This document shows, piece after piece, positions 9,070 to 17,885 of a DNA stretch of 64,000 nt. The number at the start of each line of letters is the position of its first letter. Positions within the stretch are counted from its first letter, which is position 1. Made by a program: the position numbers and the translations under genes. The notes beneath the pieces were generated by a model that saw only the letters and a program-made list of their open reading frames with translations, did not search any database and had not been told where the DNA came from. The DNA lies in assembly GCF_023283485.1 (NCBI RefSeq), contig NZ_JAKILU010000005.1, positions 1 through 64,000 on the forward strand, written 5' to 3'. The DNA comes from Shewanella glacialipiscicola. GTDB taxonomy: Bacteria > Pseudomonadota > Gammaproteobacteria > Enterobacterales > Shewanellaceae.

Positions 9070-9789
9070 CTAGATAAAGATCAACGCAAAAACAGGGGCG
9101 CCTAGCACCATAGCAATACCGATAAAAATCATCGTTAAACTGGCGATAACCCCCTCTTGCTGGCCAATTTCGTTGGCTTTCGCAGCGCCTGCACCGTGAG
9201 CCGATGCGCCTAGGGCAACACCTTTACCTAACGAGGTACGAATACGCATGAATTTGAATAAAGGCTCACACACCAGCATGCCAATCACGCCAGTGATTAA
9301 CACCATCATGGCTGTCAGTTCAGGTACACCGCCAAAGGCACTGGTAGCCTCCATCGCAAAGGGAGTTGAAACCGAGCGCACCAGCAAACTCTTAGACAAT
9401 TCCACCGGCAAAGGAACAAATTTCACCAGCACCCAAGAAGAAATCATCCCTAAAAATAATCCGGCGAGTACCCCTAAACCAATCGTCAGTGGATATTGGC
9501 GGATAAGCTTACGCTCACGGTAGATAGGTAAAGCAAAGGCGATCGTCGCTGGCGCTAGCATGGCCATTAACCAATGGGTATATTCGAAATAAGTAGGTAA
9601 TGGTATTTCAAGATTAAATACCAACAAGGTAATCACTATCGGCGCTAATACTATCGGCGCTAACCACCAAACTCTATGGTACTTGTATAAACGCTTAGCG
9701 CCGAAATAACAAAATACGGTAAGCAATAGACTAAATAAAGCTAACCCCGTTTGTGACATGACAAAATCGACCACATTTGAATTAGCCAT
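9070..9789 (-). CDS. LrgB/CidB/YohK-family membrane protein
   Basis: A polytopic inner-membrane protein of 239 aa, the usual LrgB length, with about seven hydrophobic segments. Family features include SVSTPFAMEAT (about 138-148), GGVPELTAMMV and the late ASAHGAGAAKANEIG. LrgB acts with LrgA. Known roles in the family range from control of murein hydrolase activity to pyruvate or glycolate export; which applies here is unknown. It starts two bases after the LrgA-like stop, so the two are one transcript, likely controlled by the divergent LysR gene at 10348. Confidence 0.85.
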   Translation of the reverse strand: MANSNVVDFVMSQTGLALFSLLLTVFCYFGAKRLYKYHRVWWLAPIVLAPIVITLLVFNLEIPLPTYFEYTHWLMAMLAPATIAFALPIYRERKLIRQYPLTIGLGVLAGLFLGMISSWVLVKFVPLPVELSKSLLVRSVSTPFAMEATSAFGGVPELTAMMVLITGVIGMLVCEPLFKFMRIRTSLGKGVALGASAHGAGAAKANEIGQQEGVIASLTMIFIGIAMVLGAPVFALIFI

Positions 9790-9791
9790 AA

Positions 9792-10226
9792 CTAAGCTGC
9801 CTTAGCGTGGCGACGGGCCTGCTTTTTGATATTGAGTTGGCGTTCAAAACGAAACACTCTATCGACAACAAAACCAGTGCCAAACATCACACACACACTG
9901 CCCATCACTAAAGTAAACAAAATATTGGTGCCATATTGCTCAAATAACGCCTCGTATTTAATCACAGATATCACTGGAGGGATAAAAAACAACAATAATT
10001 CACCAATCAACCAAGCGGCACCCAGTTGCACAGCATTTTCGGGTATTAACTTAAAACCCAATAAAAACAACAGAATTGCTAGACCAATCACACTTCCAGG
10101 GATAGGCGAATGTGCCCAAGTCGCAAACCAGTGGCAAGCAAAGGACAGTAAACAAAAGAGGCCGATTTGGGTTAATAACAAAGCCCAATGTCGACACTGA
10201 CGTATTGCGGCTTGTAGGAATGACAT
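9792..10226 (-). CDS. LrgA/CidA/YohJ-family holin-like membrane protein
   Basis: A small (144 aa) inner-membrane protein with four hydrophobic helices. The conserved family segment HSPIPGSVIGLAILLFLL lies at about 39-56, and EQYGTNILFTLVMGS is further on. It is the partner of the LrgB-like protein directly downstream. The C-terminal tail is unusually basic (RFERQLNIKKQARRHAK). First gene of a two-gene operon divergent from a LysR regulator. Confidence 0.82.
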   Translation of the reverse strand: MSFLQAAIRQCRHWALLLTQIGLFCLLSFACHWFATWAHSPIPGSVIGLAILLFLLGFKLIPENAVQLGAAWLIGELLLFFIPPVISVIKYEALFEQYGTNILFTLVMGSVCVMFGTGFVVDRVFRFERQLNIKKQARRHAKAA

Positions 10227-10347
10227 GATTTTCTCGGTTAGAACAAAGTTTTCTATGGGGCTATTTTAGGCTTGCTTATTTGATAAAAAAAATGAATATT
10301 AAGAATGTAATACATGAATTTTAGGAATACATTAAAGGTGAATCCAG
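10227..10347. promoter_or_regulatory. divergent promoter region between lrgA-like and LysR genes
   Basis: An AT-rich 121-bp spacer contains repeated ATTAAGAATGTAATACAT / ATTTTAGGAATACATT stretches. Such a place usually holds both promoters and the LysR operator. No exact T-N11-A dyad was pinned down. Confidence 0.45.
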
Positions 10348-11238
10348 ATGGATCTCAAAGTCATTCGCTATTTTATCGAAATCGTTGATGCCGGAGGCTT
10401 TGGTAAGGCCAGCGAAATAGTTCATCTCACGCAACCGGCACTATCAAAAGCCGTGCGCCAATTAGAACTGGAGCTCGATCTTATCTTACTCGAGCGAGGT
10501 AAGCGCGGCACCCATGTCAAGCTCACTCCAGCCGGTGAAGTCGTCTATCGCCATGGCAAGGATTTACTCGCAGGGCGGCAACGTATGCTTGCTGAACTCA
10601 CCGCGCAGCGTAGTTTAACGGCTGGCGAGCTCAAACTCGGGTTAGCTCCATTAGGCAGTGCGGAAATTTTTGCGCCCATTATTGCTAAATATCGTCAGCA
10701 ATATCCGCAAATTGATATGCACTTGCTCGTTCGTGGGGGGGTAGAACAAACCGCAGCGATCCAAAAAGGTGAAATTGAACTTGCGACAGGCATTATCGAA
10801 GTTGATGATGGTTATGAGGGTATCCGTGTATTTAACGATCCTATGGTCGTCGTACTACCTAAAGAAAATTCTTTATCGACTAGAGGCGTGCTGCTATTTA
10901 GCGACCTTAGTAACGAGCCACAAGTGATGTTCGAAACTGAGTATACTCTTTACCAATTAGTGCTCAGAGCCTGCCAACACGCCGGATTTACCCCTAAAAA
11001 TATTACTCGTGTTAGCCAAGCTGACTTTGGTATAGCCTTAGTCGCAGCGGGGACTGGCGTGATGGTATTACCGCGCTCAATTGCGCGGCGTTACAGCGTG
11101 TCTGGTGTGGTGAATATACCGCTGGCGAGTGATGAGCTACGCTGGGAATTATCACTATTTTGGCGTAAAGATCAGGTATTATCCTTCGCCGCACAAGCCA
11201 TGATTAACTTAGTCAAAAAACATTTAACTCAGCAATAA
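10348..11238 (+). CDS. LysR-family transcriptional regulator, divergent from the lrgAB-like genes
   Basis: A 296-aa protein with an N-terminal helix-turn-helix (about 2-60: YFIEIVDAGGFGKASEIVHLTQPALSKAVRQLE, shown here only as the family pattern of helix, turn TQPALSKAV and recognition helix) and an effector-binding domain (about 90-290). By position it most likely controls the lrgAB-like genes, as LysR-type CidR does for cidABC in Gram-positives. The link is from context only. Start ATG 10348 is preceded by AAAGGTGAA. Confidence 0.88.
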   Translation: MDLKVIRYFIEIVDAGGFGKASEIVHLTQPALSKAVRQLELELDLILLERGKRGTHVKLTPAGEVVYRHGKDLLAGRQRMLAELTAQRSLTAGELKLGLAPLGSAEIFAPIIAKYRQQYPQIDMHLLVRGGVEQTAAIQKGEIELATGIIEVDDGYEGIRVFNDPMVVVLPKENSLSTRGVLLFSDLSNEPQVMFETEYTLYQLVLRACQHAGFTPKNITRVSQADFGIALVAAGTGVMVLPRSIARRYSVSGVVNIPLASDELRWELSLFWRKDQVLSFAAQAMINLVKKHLTQQ

Positions 11239-11247
11239 TGCTGTTTT

Positions 11248-12066
11248 CTACCAAGGGATCACAAGGCTTAGGCGCACTAGAGTGTCACTATCCCAAGGTA
11301 AAATAGGTAAGTAATCAGCCGAATTAACATCCACTTTAGCGTAGTGGTCTAAATTATATTGGGTATGTTCAGCACTGAGCACTAACTGGCTACTGGGATA
11401 CCAAAAATCAGTTTGATAACTCATCTCGAATCGATATTGACGCTCTAGCCATTGATCATCATCTTGCCAAGTTTGAGCAGCAACTTGCATATGTAGCTCA
11501 GCGGTCGCATCTATACCTAACTGCCCCATCAAGGTATATGCAAACTCACTATTACCAAAATCGCTACGATCGTAACCTCGCGTTTTAGGCACATCATCAT
11601 CGATTTCAAGATAGTAATAACCCGCTCCCGCTTTCAATTGCGCTTGTAATTGCTGTCCACCAAAGTTGGCCGTTAGTTCAGGAAACAACTTAACTTGCTT
11701 TTCGACTGAACTGACAGTGTTACGTTTTCCTTGTAAATCAAGCTGCCAACCCAATGAGAACTCAGGGTTTACACGGTAGAGCTCGCCACTGGCGGCATAG
11801 TCAGACTTAAACCATACGGGGATATGATCAGGATCGAGCTTATCTGTATCAATATCGAAATAGATATCAATCGCCGCCGTCAACAGAATATCGGTTTGAG
11901 TGCGATGTTCAATTAATAAACTCGCATTCACCCCAGGAGTATGGGAATCCTCAACAATAAAATCGTGGATACCTAAGCTGTAATGCCACTGAGTTTGCTC
12001 CTCAGCCTTTAGCGCCCCCGATGCACACAGGGCAGCACAAACTAATGCCAAATTGAGATAGTTCAC
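11248..12066 (-). CDS. exported beta-barrel-like protein of unknown function
   Basis: 272 aa with a signal peptide (MNYLNLALVCAALCASGALKA). A run of alternating hydrophobic/polar strands follows, rich in aromatic residues and ending in the strand TLVRLSLVIPW, a terminal aromatic typical of outer-membrane barrels. No family is recognised. It faces the LysR gene tail-to-tail (10 bp apart) and has no obvious partner. It is probably an outer-membrane protein; channel, enzyme and adhesin all remain possible. Confidence 0.65.
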   Translation of the reverse strand: MNYLNLALVCAALCASGALKAEEQTQWHYSLGIHDFIVEDSHTPGVNASLLIEHRTQTDILLTAAIDIYFDIDTDKLDPDHIPVWFKSDYAASGELYRVNPEFSLGWQLDLQGKRNTVSSVEKQVKLFPELTANFGGQQLQAQLKAGAGYYYLEIDDDVPKTRGYDRSDFGNSEFAYTLMGQLGIDATAELHMQVAAQTWQDDDQWLERQYRFEMSYQTDFWYPSSQLVLSAEHTQYNLDHYAKVDVNSADYLPILPWDSDTLVRLSLVIPW

Positions 12067-12208
12067 TTTAAGCTCCTAACACATATTCTATGGTCTGTAG
12101 CGTCAATAGACCCGTGGTTAACACTGTATAAAATTAGCATAACATCGATAAAAATGGCGCGATGAATAGCGTGCCTCAACGAGTTAATTCTGAGTTTGTG
12201 TGCTCCAT

Positions 12209-12255
12209 AAGTTAATCTTAGCTTTGATGCAAAAGTTAATTTTAGCTTTGATGCA
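12209..12255. repeat. 24-bp tandem duplication
   Basis: AAGTTAATCTTAGCTTTGAT and the following bases (12209-12231) recur at 12233-12255 with one mismatch. The copy lies in the spacer 12067-12439, which has no other recognised gene; an open frame on the minus strand at 12063-12347 has no support. Confidence 0.55.
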
Positions 12256-12439
12256 TAAGTGAATATTTGCATCACGATAAGCTGCTTAAAAATAACTAAC
12301 ATAAACACCCGCAAAGGAGAATCAAAACTTACAGTAACGTTAGACATCTGTATACAAACAAATATTTAACCAATAAAAAACAACTCAAACACAAGGCGTC
12401 AATCCATCACTACCCTCTGCTATAAACGAAAAATAAAAA

Positions 12440-12499
12440 TGAATTATTAGTCAATTTAACAGCATAAATATTGACACTCATTCAGCGTCTGCCTATAGT
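12440..12499 (+). promoter_or_regulatory. sigma-70 promoter overlapped by two ARG-box-like sites
   Basis: A textbook promoter is present: TTGACA (12471-12476), 17-bp spacer, TATAGT (12494-12499), 37 bp before the ATG of the ABC operon. Two sites resemble the ArgR box TGAATAATTATTCA: TGAATTATTAGTCA (12440-12453, 12 of 14) and AGCATAAATATTGA (12461-12474, 10 of 14). Their centres are 21 bp apart, the spacing of tandem ARG boxes, and the second covers the -35 element. This suggests arginine-dependent repression by ArgR. Inference from motif match only. Confidence 0.6.
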
Positions 12500-12536
12500 C
12501 GCCACACTGATAATGAAAACGACAAGAGAGTCTTAA

Positions 12537-13271
12537 ATGAAAAAATCCATGTTATTAGGCGGCCTGACATTAACAGCCACCTTGTTGTTAGCAGGATGTG
12601 GGAAAAGCGACGACGTGTTAGTTGTTGGCACCAACGCGGCATTCCCGCCGTTTGAATATGTTGGCGGCCAAAGTGGTGATGAAATCAAAGGCTTCGATAT
12701 CGAATTGGCAAAAAAAATCGCTAAAGATGCCGGCAAAACATTGAAAGTCGAAAACATGAAGTTCGATTCACTGATCGTCGCACTCAACTCAGGTAAAATT
12801 GATTTTATTGCTTCTGGCATGACTATTACCGCTGAACGTCAAGCAAGCGTTAACTTTTCTGAACCCTACTACGAAGCAACGCAAGTGGTACTGGTTAACA
12901 AAGATAACGATAGTATTCAAACAATTGAAGATATTAAAGGTAAGCATTTTGCCGTGCAATTAGGTTCCACTGCCGACATTATGGCAAAGCAGTACACCGA
13001 GAATGTGACTGCTTTTAATACCGGTTTTGAGGCCATTATGGAGCTTAAAAATGCCAAAGTAGATTTGGTATTATTTGACAGCGAACCTGCGGCTAATTAT
13101 CTGGCAAAAAATCCTGAATTAAAGCTGATAAAACTTGATTTTCCGGCTGAGTTTTACGGCTTTGCCGTTTCAAAAAAGCAACCAGAACTGTTAACTAGCA
13201 TCAACAATACCTTGGCAAAAATGAAAGCCGACGGCCAATACCAAACACTGGTTTCTACCCATATAAAGTGA
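12537..13271 (+). CDS. polar amino-acid ABC transporter, substrate-binding lipoprotein
   Basis: Family 3 extracellular solute-binding protein of 244 aa. A lipoprotein signal ends in LLLAGC (Cys21), so it is probably membrane-anchored rather than free. The core begins VVGTNAAFPPFEYV and has the family signature GFDIELAKKIA (about 60-70), plus SGMTITAERQASVNFSEPYY. It delivers the ligand to the permease and ATPase encoded next. The ARG-box-like sites upstream and similarity of architecture to ArtJ suggest arginine or a related cationic amino acid; glutamine-type substrates are not excluded. Confidence 0.88.
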   Translation: MKKSMLLGGLTLTATLLLAGCGKSDDVLVVGTNAAFPPFEYVGGQSGDEIKGFDIELAKKIAKDAGKTLKVENMKFDSLIVALNSGKIDFIASGMTITAERQASVNFSEPYYEATQVVLVNKDNDSIQTIEDIKGKHFAVQLGSTADIMAKQYTENVTAFNTGFEAIMELKNAKVDLVLFDSEPAANYLAKNPELKLIKLDFPAEFYGFAVSKKQPELLTSINNTLAKMKADGQYQTLVSTHIK

Positions 13272-13278
13272 TTTCAGC

Positions 13279-13959
13279 ATGATAGACGCAATTAATAATT
13301 CGCTATTTAGCCCAATCGGCGAAGATGGCATGATAGGTATACTGCTGATATTAAATGGCTTAAAGGTGACATTAATCGTCACTTTCTTCGCCATGTTATT
13401 AGGTGCAGTGTTAGGCATTGGCACAACCTTTATGAAGATGTCGTCTAAGTGGTATATCCGCTTTCCCGCCAATCTTTATGTCGGCGTGATCCGCGGCACC
13501 CCTGTAGTAGTACAGTTAGTGATTCTTTACTTCATCGTGCTTTCAGCCTTAGATGTCGATAAAATCACCGCTGCCATTATCGCCTTTGGCCTTAATAGTG
13601 GCGCTTATATTTCTGAGATTATCCGCGCGGGTATTCAAGCTGTCGACAAAGGTCAAACCGAAGCGGCACGTTCACTGGGTTTATCGCAAACGATGACCAT
13701 GAAATCGATTATTTTGCCTCAGGCGGTTAAAAATATTCTGCCGGCACTAGGTAATGAATTTATCGTACTCCTCAAGGAAACCGCCGTTATTGGCTTTATT
13801 GGTGGCGTTGATTTAATGCGCGCGGGTGAAATCATCCGTAGCCGCACCTTTGAAGACAGTGTGCCGTTATTTACCTGCGCCCTTATTTACCTGTTCCTGA
13901 CGTACAGCTTCACCTTCGTGCTATCGAAATTTGAAAAGAGGTTGAAACAAAGTGATTAA
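13279..13959 (+). CDS. polar amino-acid ABC transporter, permease
   Basis: A 226-aa inner-membrane protein of the HisMQ/GlnP type. It has about five helices, the N-terminal [16 protein letters not shown] signature of this family, [12 protein letters not shown], and the EAA loop [20 protein letters not shown] that docks the ATPase. It starts 7 bp after the binding-protein stop and overlaps the ATPase gene by 8 bp. Being a single permease gene, it should act as a homodimer. Confidence 0.9.
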   Translation: MIDAINNSLFSPIGEDGMIGILLILNGLKVTLIVTFFAMLLGAVLGIGTTFMKMSSKWYIRFPANLYVGVIRGTPVVVQLVILYFIVLSALDVDKITAAIIAFGLNSGAYISEIIRAGIQAVDKGQTEAARSLGLSQTMTMKSIILPQAVKNILPALGNEFIVLLKETAVIGFIGGVDLMRAGEIIRSRTFEDSVPLFTCALIYLFLTYSFTFVLSKFEKRLKQSD

Positions 13960-14683
13960 AATAACCAACCTGCATAAAAACTTCGGCGATAACCACGTGC
14001 TCAAGGGCATTAGTGAGCATATTCGTCAGGGCGAAGTGGTGAGCGTGATCGGCCCTAGTGGCAGTGGTAAAAGTACTTTTTTACGTTGTATCAATCTGTT
14101 GGAGCAACCTAGCCAAGGTGATATCGAGATTGAAGGTCAGCTCATCACAGCAAAAAATGCCTGTGTCGATAAACTGCGGCAAAAAGTGGGCATGGTATTT
14201 CAAAACTTTAACCTGTTCCCCCATAAAACCGTGATTCAAAATATTACCTTAGCGCCCATTAGCCTAAAGCTGATGACGCCAGCACAAGCTGAGGTAAAGG
14301 CCCTCGACCTACTGGCACAGGTTGGTTTAAGTGACAAAGCCAATGCCTACCCCGCCAGTTTATCGGGCGGCCAAAAGCAAAGGGTCGCCATTGCCCGCGC
14401 ATTAGCCATGGAGCCAGACTTGATGTTGTTTGATGAGCCAACATCGGCACTCGATCCTGAGATGGTCGGCGATGTACTCGACGTGATGAAAGACTTAGCA
14501 CTAAAGGGCATGACCATGGTGATTGTGACCCACGAAATGGGCTTTGCACGAGATGTATCCGATCGAGTGATTTTTATGGATGGCGGTTATGTGGTCGAAT
14601 CGAGCCCACCCGATGCGCTATTTAGCCACCCTAAAGAAGCCCGTACTCAAGCGTTTTTAAGCAAAGTACTGCGTGCTGGTTAG
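13952..14683 (+). CDS. polar amino-acid ABC transporter, ATP-binding protein
   Basis: A 243-aa ATPase that powers uptake. Walker A is GPSGSGKS (about 35-42), the signature is LSGGQKQR, Walker B is [12 protein letters not shown], and the switch histidine is in VIVTHEMG. This is the GlnQ/ArtP/HisP subfamily by length and motif context. It starts at GTG 13952, overlapping the permease gene by 8 bp, so translation is probably coupled. Last gene of the three-gene operon. Confidence 0.92.
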   Translation: MIKITNLHKNFGDNHVLKGISEHIRQGEVVSVIGPSGSGKSTFLRCINLLEQPSQGDIEIEGQLITAKNACVDKLRQKVGMVFQNFNLFPHKTVIQNITLAPISLKLMTPAQAEVKALDLLAQVGLSDKANAYPASLSGGQKQRVAIARALAMEPDLMLFDEPTSALDPEMVGDVLDVMKDLALKGMTMVIVTHEMGFARDVSDRVIFMDGGYVVESSPPDALFSHPKEARTQAFLSKVLRAG

Positions 14684-14759
14684 ATTGATGTGAAACAATC
14701 ATGCTCACTGCCGTTACTTTTATCAGAGCGTGCAGTGAGTGAAGGATTTAAATTAATAG

Positions 14760-14969
14760 TCAGTTCGCTCTTACTTCAACGGTAAATGTACCAAACTCAT
14801 ATCCAGAATATCCATAATGCTTTTTGCGTTTGAACCTTGACCCACCAGCCCATTTAACGTTTTTGCCTCTAACATCTGCCGTGATCACATTGTATTTTAT
14901 GTAAACCCGCTTAGAATGCTGGCATTGAATTTGTATTCCTTGATGATTTGGAGCCGTTACATGAGTGAC
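14760..14969 (-). pseudogene. unannotated coding remnant upstream of nfsB
   Basis: The minus strand is open for 69 codons from 14969 to the TGA at 14760-14762. It reads like real protein, ending NVKWAGGSRFKRKKHYGY then SGYEFGTFTVEVRAN. There is no ATG; the only plausible start inside is GTG 14886-14888, which would give 42 aa, without a ribosome site. The frame runs into the nfsB leader and first codons. It is best explained as the C-terminal remnant of a lost gene or a small basic protein. Family not recognised. Confidence 0.35.
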
Positions 14970-15614
14970 TTAAGTTTCCTTGCTAAAAAACGTTACACCA
15001 CGAAAGCGTTTGATCCAACTAAGACGATCCCTGCTGATAAAATACAAGAAATCAAAACGTTATTGCAGTTCAGCCCCTCATCAACTAACTCACAGCCTTG
15101 GCATTTTGTGTTAGCGAGCACCGCCGAAGGTAAAGCGTTAATTGCCCAAGCAACAGAACACTTCGCCTTTAATACTCCAAAAATCCTTAATGCTTCCCAT
15201 GTGGTCGTGCTTTGTACTCGTACCCAGTTAGACAATGCACACTTACAGCTAGTATTAGAACAAGAAGCTAAAGATGGCCGTTTTGCCAACGAAGAAGCTA
15301 AGCAAGCGCAGCACAAAGGCCGCTCTTTTTTCGTGAATATGCATAATTATGAGCTGAAAGATGCGCAGCATTGGATGGAAAAACAAGTCTACTTAGCTCT
15401 TGGCACCCTAATGCTCGGCGCCAGCGTATTAGATATCGATGCTTGCCCAATTGAAGGCTTCGATGCGACTCAATTAAATCAAGTATTAGGCTTAAGAGAA
15501 CAAGGTTTATGCGCGTCTGTCGTCGTTGCGCTTGGCTACCGTGCTGAAGAAGATTTCAATGCTAAGTTGCCTAAATCGCGTCTAGCACAAGATAAGATTT
15601 TTACTGAAATCTAA
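14961..15614 (+). CDS. nfsB: oxygen-insensitive NAD(P)H nitroreductase / dihydropteridine reductase type
   Basis: An FMN enzyme that reduces nitroaromatics and quinones with NAD(P)H. The 217-aa product from ATG 14961 has the same length as E. coli NfsB and shares long stretches with it: LLQYSPSSTNSQPWHF-like (here LLQFSPSSTNSQPWHF), ILNASHVVV, MEKQVYLALGTLMLGA and PIEGFDA. GGAG lies 9 bp before this ATG, so the upstream ATG at 14916 (15 extra residues) is not favoured. A good terminator follows at 15659. Confidence 0.92.
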   Translation: MSDLSFLAKKRYTTKAFDPTKTIPADKIQEIKTLLQFSPSSTNSQPWHFVLASTAEGKALIAQATEHFAFNTPKILNASHVVVLCTRTQLDNAHLQLVLEQEAKDGRFANEEAKQAQHKGRSFFVNMHNYELKDAQHWMEKQVYLALGTLMLGASVLDIDACPIEGFDATQLNQVLGLREQGLCASVVVALGYRAEEDFNAKLPKSRLAQDKIFTEI

Positions 15615-15658
15615 CACTGATAAACAGCTTATTTGATGTTTTTCAACCAAAAGCTGAT

Positions 15659-15698
15659 AAGACCCTTGTTTTATAACGATATCAGTAAGGGTCTTTTA
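15659..15698 (+). terminator. rho-independent terminator of nfsB
   Basis: AAGACCCTT (15659-15667) pairs with AAGGGTCTT (15687-15695), followed by TTA-rich sequence. The rest of the spacer to 15990 shows nothing recognisable. Confidence 0.8.
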
Positions 15699-15990
15699 TA
15701 TTTAATACCGCTCAATAGCCGTACTCAAGCTGTCAGCTTGCAATTTATGTATTAAGTGAGCATTGACAATAACATTACTCACGGTAGAGGCAGCCTGCTG
15801 TGCTATTACTGTAAAATTCACCTTTGCCTACACTTTGGCTCTATGGCATGATTTAAGAAACAATTTGAAAAATAATTTAATAATCAGTTTCGTAAATCAT
15901 TAATGTTCTGCGTTTTTAACACTTTTGAGCAGCCTAATACACGTTATCGGCGCCATGTTTACACTCACTATTTAGGATGGGACAGTCAGT

Positions 15991-16635
15991 ATGTTATTTG
16001 CCAAACCCTCTCTCACTGCAGAACCTCAATCGATTCGAGTTACAAACACTAAGGGCGATAATCCATTGATTTGGTCGTTGCTGACAGTTTTACAAGCTTC
16101 AAACCAAAGCTGGAAAATTCATCACTTAGCGGCAGAGTTACAAGACCAAGGCCTGTTACATCAACTTGATGAAAACCCCGGCAATGATCTCTTCAAGCGT
16201 AATTTTTTACTGATGAACGCCCTGTTTGAGCTACAGGAAATATTACTGCCCAAGCAATGGTTACAAGTGAAAGCCATGGAAATTCAAATTTTTCGCTTAG
16301 TGCCATCCAACGTTAATACCTTGATAATGCAGGATAGTTCTCTGCGTGAGTATTACCTTGATTGGAATAACTACGACACCAGTGAAAACGTGGTGCGGGA
16401 GCTGCTCGAAGCCTTTTGGAGTAATTATAAAAGCTATATTGGCCTAAATATCAATTTGATGAATAAGGGTAATGCCTTAAGAGTATTCGAGTTAGACGAA
16501 AGTGCCACCGCGCGCGATATCCGCAAACAGTGGCGGCGATTAGCACTCAAATGGCATCCCGATCGACCCGATGGTGATGCGGCGCGATTCCGCGAGGTCT
16601 GTGAGGCTTGGCAGTCATTAAAAGATGCGGCATAA
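15991..16635 (+). CDS. DnaJ-related protein with C-terminal J domain
   Basis: 214 aa. The C-terminal 55 residues are a J domain (ALRVFELDESATARDIRKQW then LALKWHPDRPDGD) with the HPD tripeptide needed to stimulate an Hsp70 ATPase. The N-terminal 150 residues resemble the DNAJ_related domain (PF12339-type) seen in marine gammaproteobacteria. It is probably a co-chaperone for DnaK or HscA with a substrate set by the N-terminal part. No operon partner. J domain certain, specific role unknown. Confidence 0.82.
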   Translation: MLFAKPSLTAEPQSIRVTNTKGDNPLIWSLLTVLQASNQSWKIHHLAAELQDQGLLHQLDENPGNDLFKRNFLLMNALFELQEILLPKQWLQVKAMEIQIFRLVPSNVNTLIMQDSSLREYYLDWNNYDTSENVVRELLEAFWSNYKSYIGLNINLMNKGNALRVFELDESATARDIRKQWRRLALKWHPDRPDGDAARFREVCEAWQSLKDAA

Positions 16636-16672
16636 ACATTGGTACTCAATACAGCACTATGCCCTATGTGGT

Positions 16673-16700
16673 GCCGTTTAAATGGATCCATTTAAACGGC
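16673..16700. repeat. perfect 28-bp palindrome
   Basis: GCCGTTTAAATGGA is followed directly by its exact complement (no loop), 37 bp after the J-domain gene. There is no U tract on either side, so it is not an ordinary terminator. It could be a protein-binding dyad or a cruciform-forming repeat. The rest of the 16636-17053 spacer holds no gene. Confidence 0.7.
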
Positions 16701-17053
16701 GTTTGATGCTCACATGAGATATTGCACAAACATCCAATCCTATGGCGCTTCTACTCGCGCTTTATCTCGGCTAGGGCAGGAGCTCTGCAACGCGGTGATG
16801 TGATCCCGCTTACACTCCTGCAAATCTACAGCAAAACTTCCATTGGGATCACAGATTTAGCACAGTCGTAGCAGGCTAATTCAGCCATAATTAAGCCTTT
16901 CCATTTACCCTAAACCCATGCGCCAATGCTGGGATTTTTGCTAGGCCAACACTTACACTGCAGTTCACTTTTACTCTTATGCTAACCATATAAGCACTGA
17001 TAAAGAAAAATGACTGATACTCCGCATTTAACACCATCGAATTTGAGGACATT

Positions 17054-17809
17054 ATGATTAAACAATTAGCCTTGGCTGTCACCTTAGTGATCACTCCATT
17101 GAGCAGCTTGGCCGCCAATTTTATTGAAGGTACGCATTACACTCAAATCTCCACCAAAGCGCCAAGCAGCGAACCTAAACTCACTGAGTTTTATTCATTT
17201 TATTGCCATAACTGTTTCAATATGGAAACCAATTATCTGCCCGATATTAAAGCCAATCTCAATCCCAAAATAGGCTTTGATAGTAAGCATGTCGATTTCA
17301 TGAATAGTGACATTGGCACTGAAGTCATGCGCTCGCTGGCTGTGATCCAAAGCGTGGATAATAAAGATGCCCTAACTCATGCCATGTTCAGCGCCATTCA
17401 AGGTGTCGAAGGCCAAAATGGCCACGATCACAGCGCTCCGGGCCATGAACATGAGCAGCAAATCAATAACCGTGATGATATTAAAGAGATCTTCGCCCCA
17501 TTAGGTATCGATGCAGCCCAGTACGATAACGTCGCAGACAGTAAAAGCACCAATGAAAAGCTCGCGCTGTGGCGTACTCAACAAAACGAATTTAAGATTG
17601 AGAGCGTACCAGCCTTCATCGTGAACGATAAATATGCGGTTAACTTAAACAGCATTAAAACCTTAGATGAGTTAATTGGGTTAATTAACTACCTTGCTAT
17701 TGAGAAAGATGTCGCTCCGGCTAAAACCTCATCTGGCGGCAGTTTAGGTGGGTTATTTTTAGTCTTTACCGCAGCAATAGCCGTCACTCGCCAGCGACGT
17801 CTTAGCTAA
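17054..17809 (+). CDS. DsbA-like thiol:disulfide oxidoreductase with GlyGly-CTERM tail
   Basis: An exported thioredoxin-fold protein of 251 aa. It has a signal peptide (1-20), active-site CHNC (Cys51-Cys54; DsbA has CPHC), an insertion with a His-rich patch (HDHSAPGHEHE, 124-134), and the cis-proline loop VPAF (185-188). The C-terminus has SGGSLGG (227-233), a hydrophobic helix and RQRR, the layout of the GlyGly-CTERM sorting signal processed by rhombosortase. So it is predicted to oxidise or isomerise disulfides outside the inner membrane and to be anchored, then cut and possibly released or exported. That tail is unusual for a DsbA-like protein. Confidence 0.82.
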   Translation: MIKQLALAVTLVITPLSSLAANFIEGTHYTQISTKAPSSEPKLTEFYSFYCHNCFNMETNYLPDIKANLNPKIGFDSKHVDFMNSDIGTEVMRSLAVIQSVDNKDALTHAMFSAIQGVEGQNGHDHSAPGHEHEQQINNRDDIKEIFAPLGIDAAQYDNVADSKSTNEKLALWRTQQNEFKIESVPAFIVNDKYAVNLNSIKTLDELIGLINYLAIEKDVAPAKTSSGGSLGGLFLVFTAAIAVTRQRRLS

Positions 17810-17828
17810 TTTGACGTTAACCAATATC

Positions 17829-17862
17829 AAAAAATGGCCTCAATATTGAGGCCATTTTTTTA
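17829..17862. terminator. bidirectional terminator
   Basis: AAAAATGGCCTCAAT is followed by its complement ATTGAGGCCATTTTT and more T. It sits between the convergent DsbA-like and cytochrome b-like genes and has a T tract on each strand. Confidence 0.9.
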
Positions 17863-17885
17863 AGTTTAAAAAGGAGTGAAGAAAT

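Noticed and set aside
9826-10200. 124-aa plus-strand frame inside the LrgA-like gene
   Set aside because: Antisense shadow; the minus strand has the family motif and helices.
12063-12347. 94-aa frame on the minus strand upstream of the beta-barrel gene
   Set aside because: It spans a tandem 24-bp duplication in a spacer; no family, no ribosome site, low-complexity repeated residues.
14700-14740. Hairpin CTCACTGC..GCAGTGAG after the ABC operon as a terminator
   Set aside because: The loop is about 20 nt and there is no U tract.
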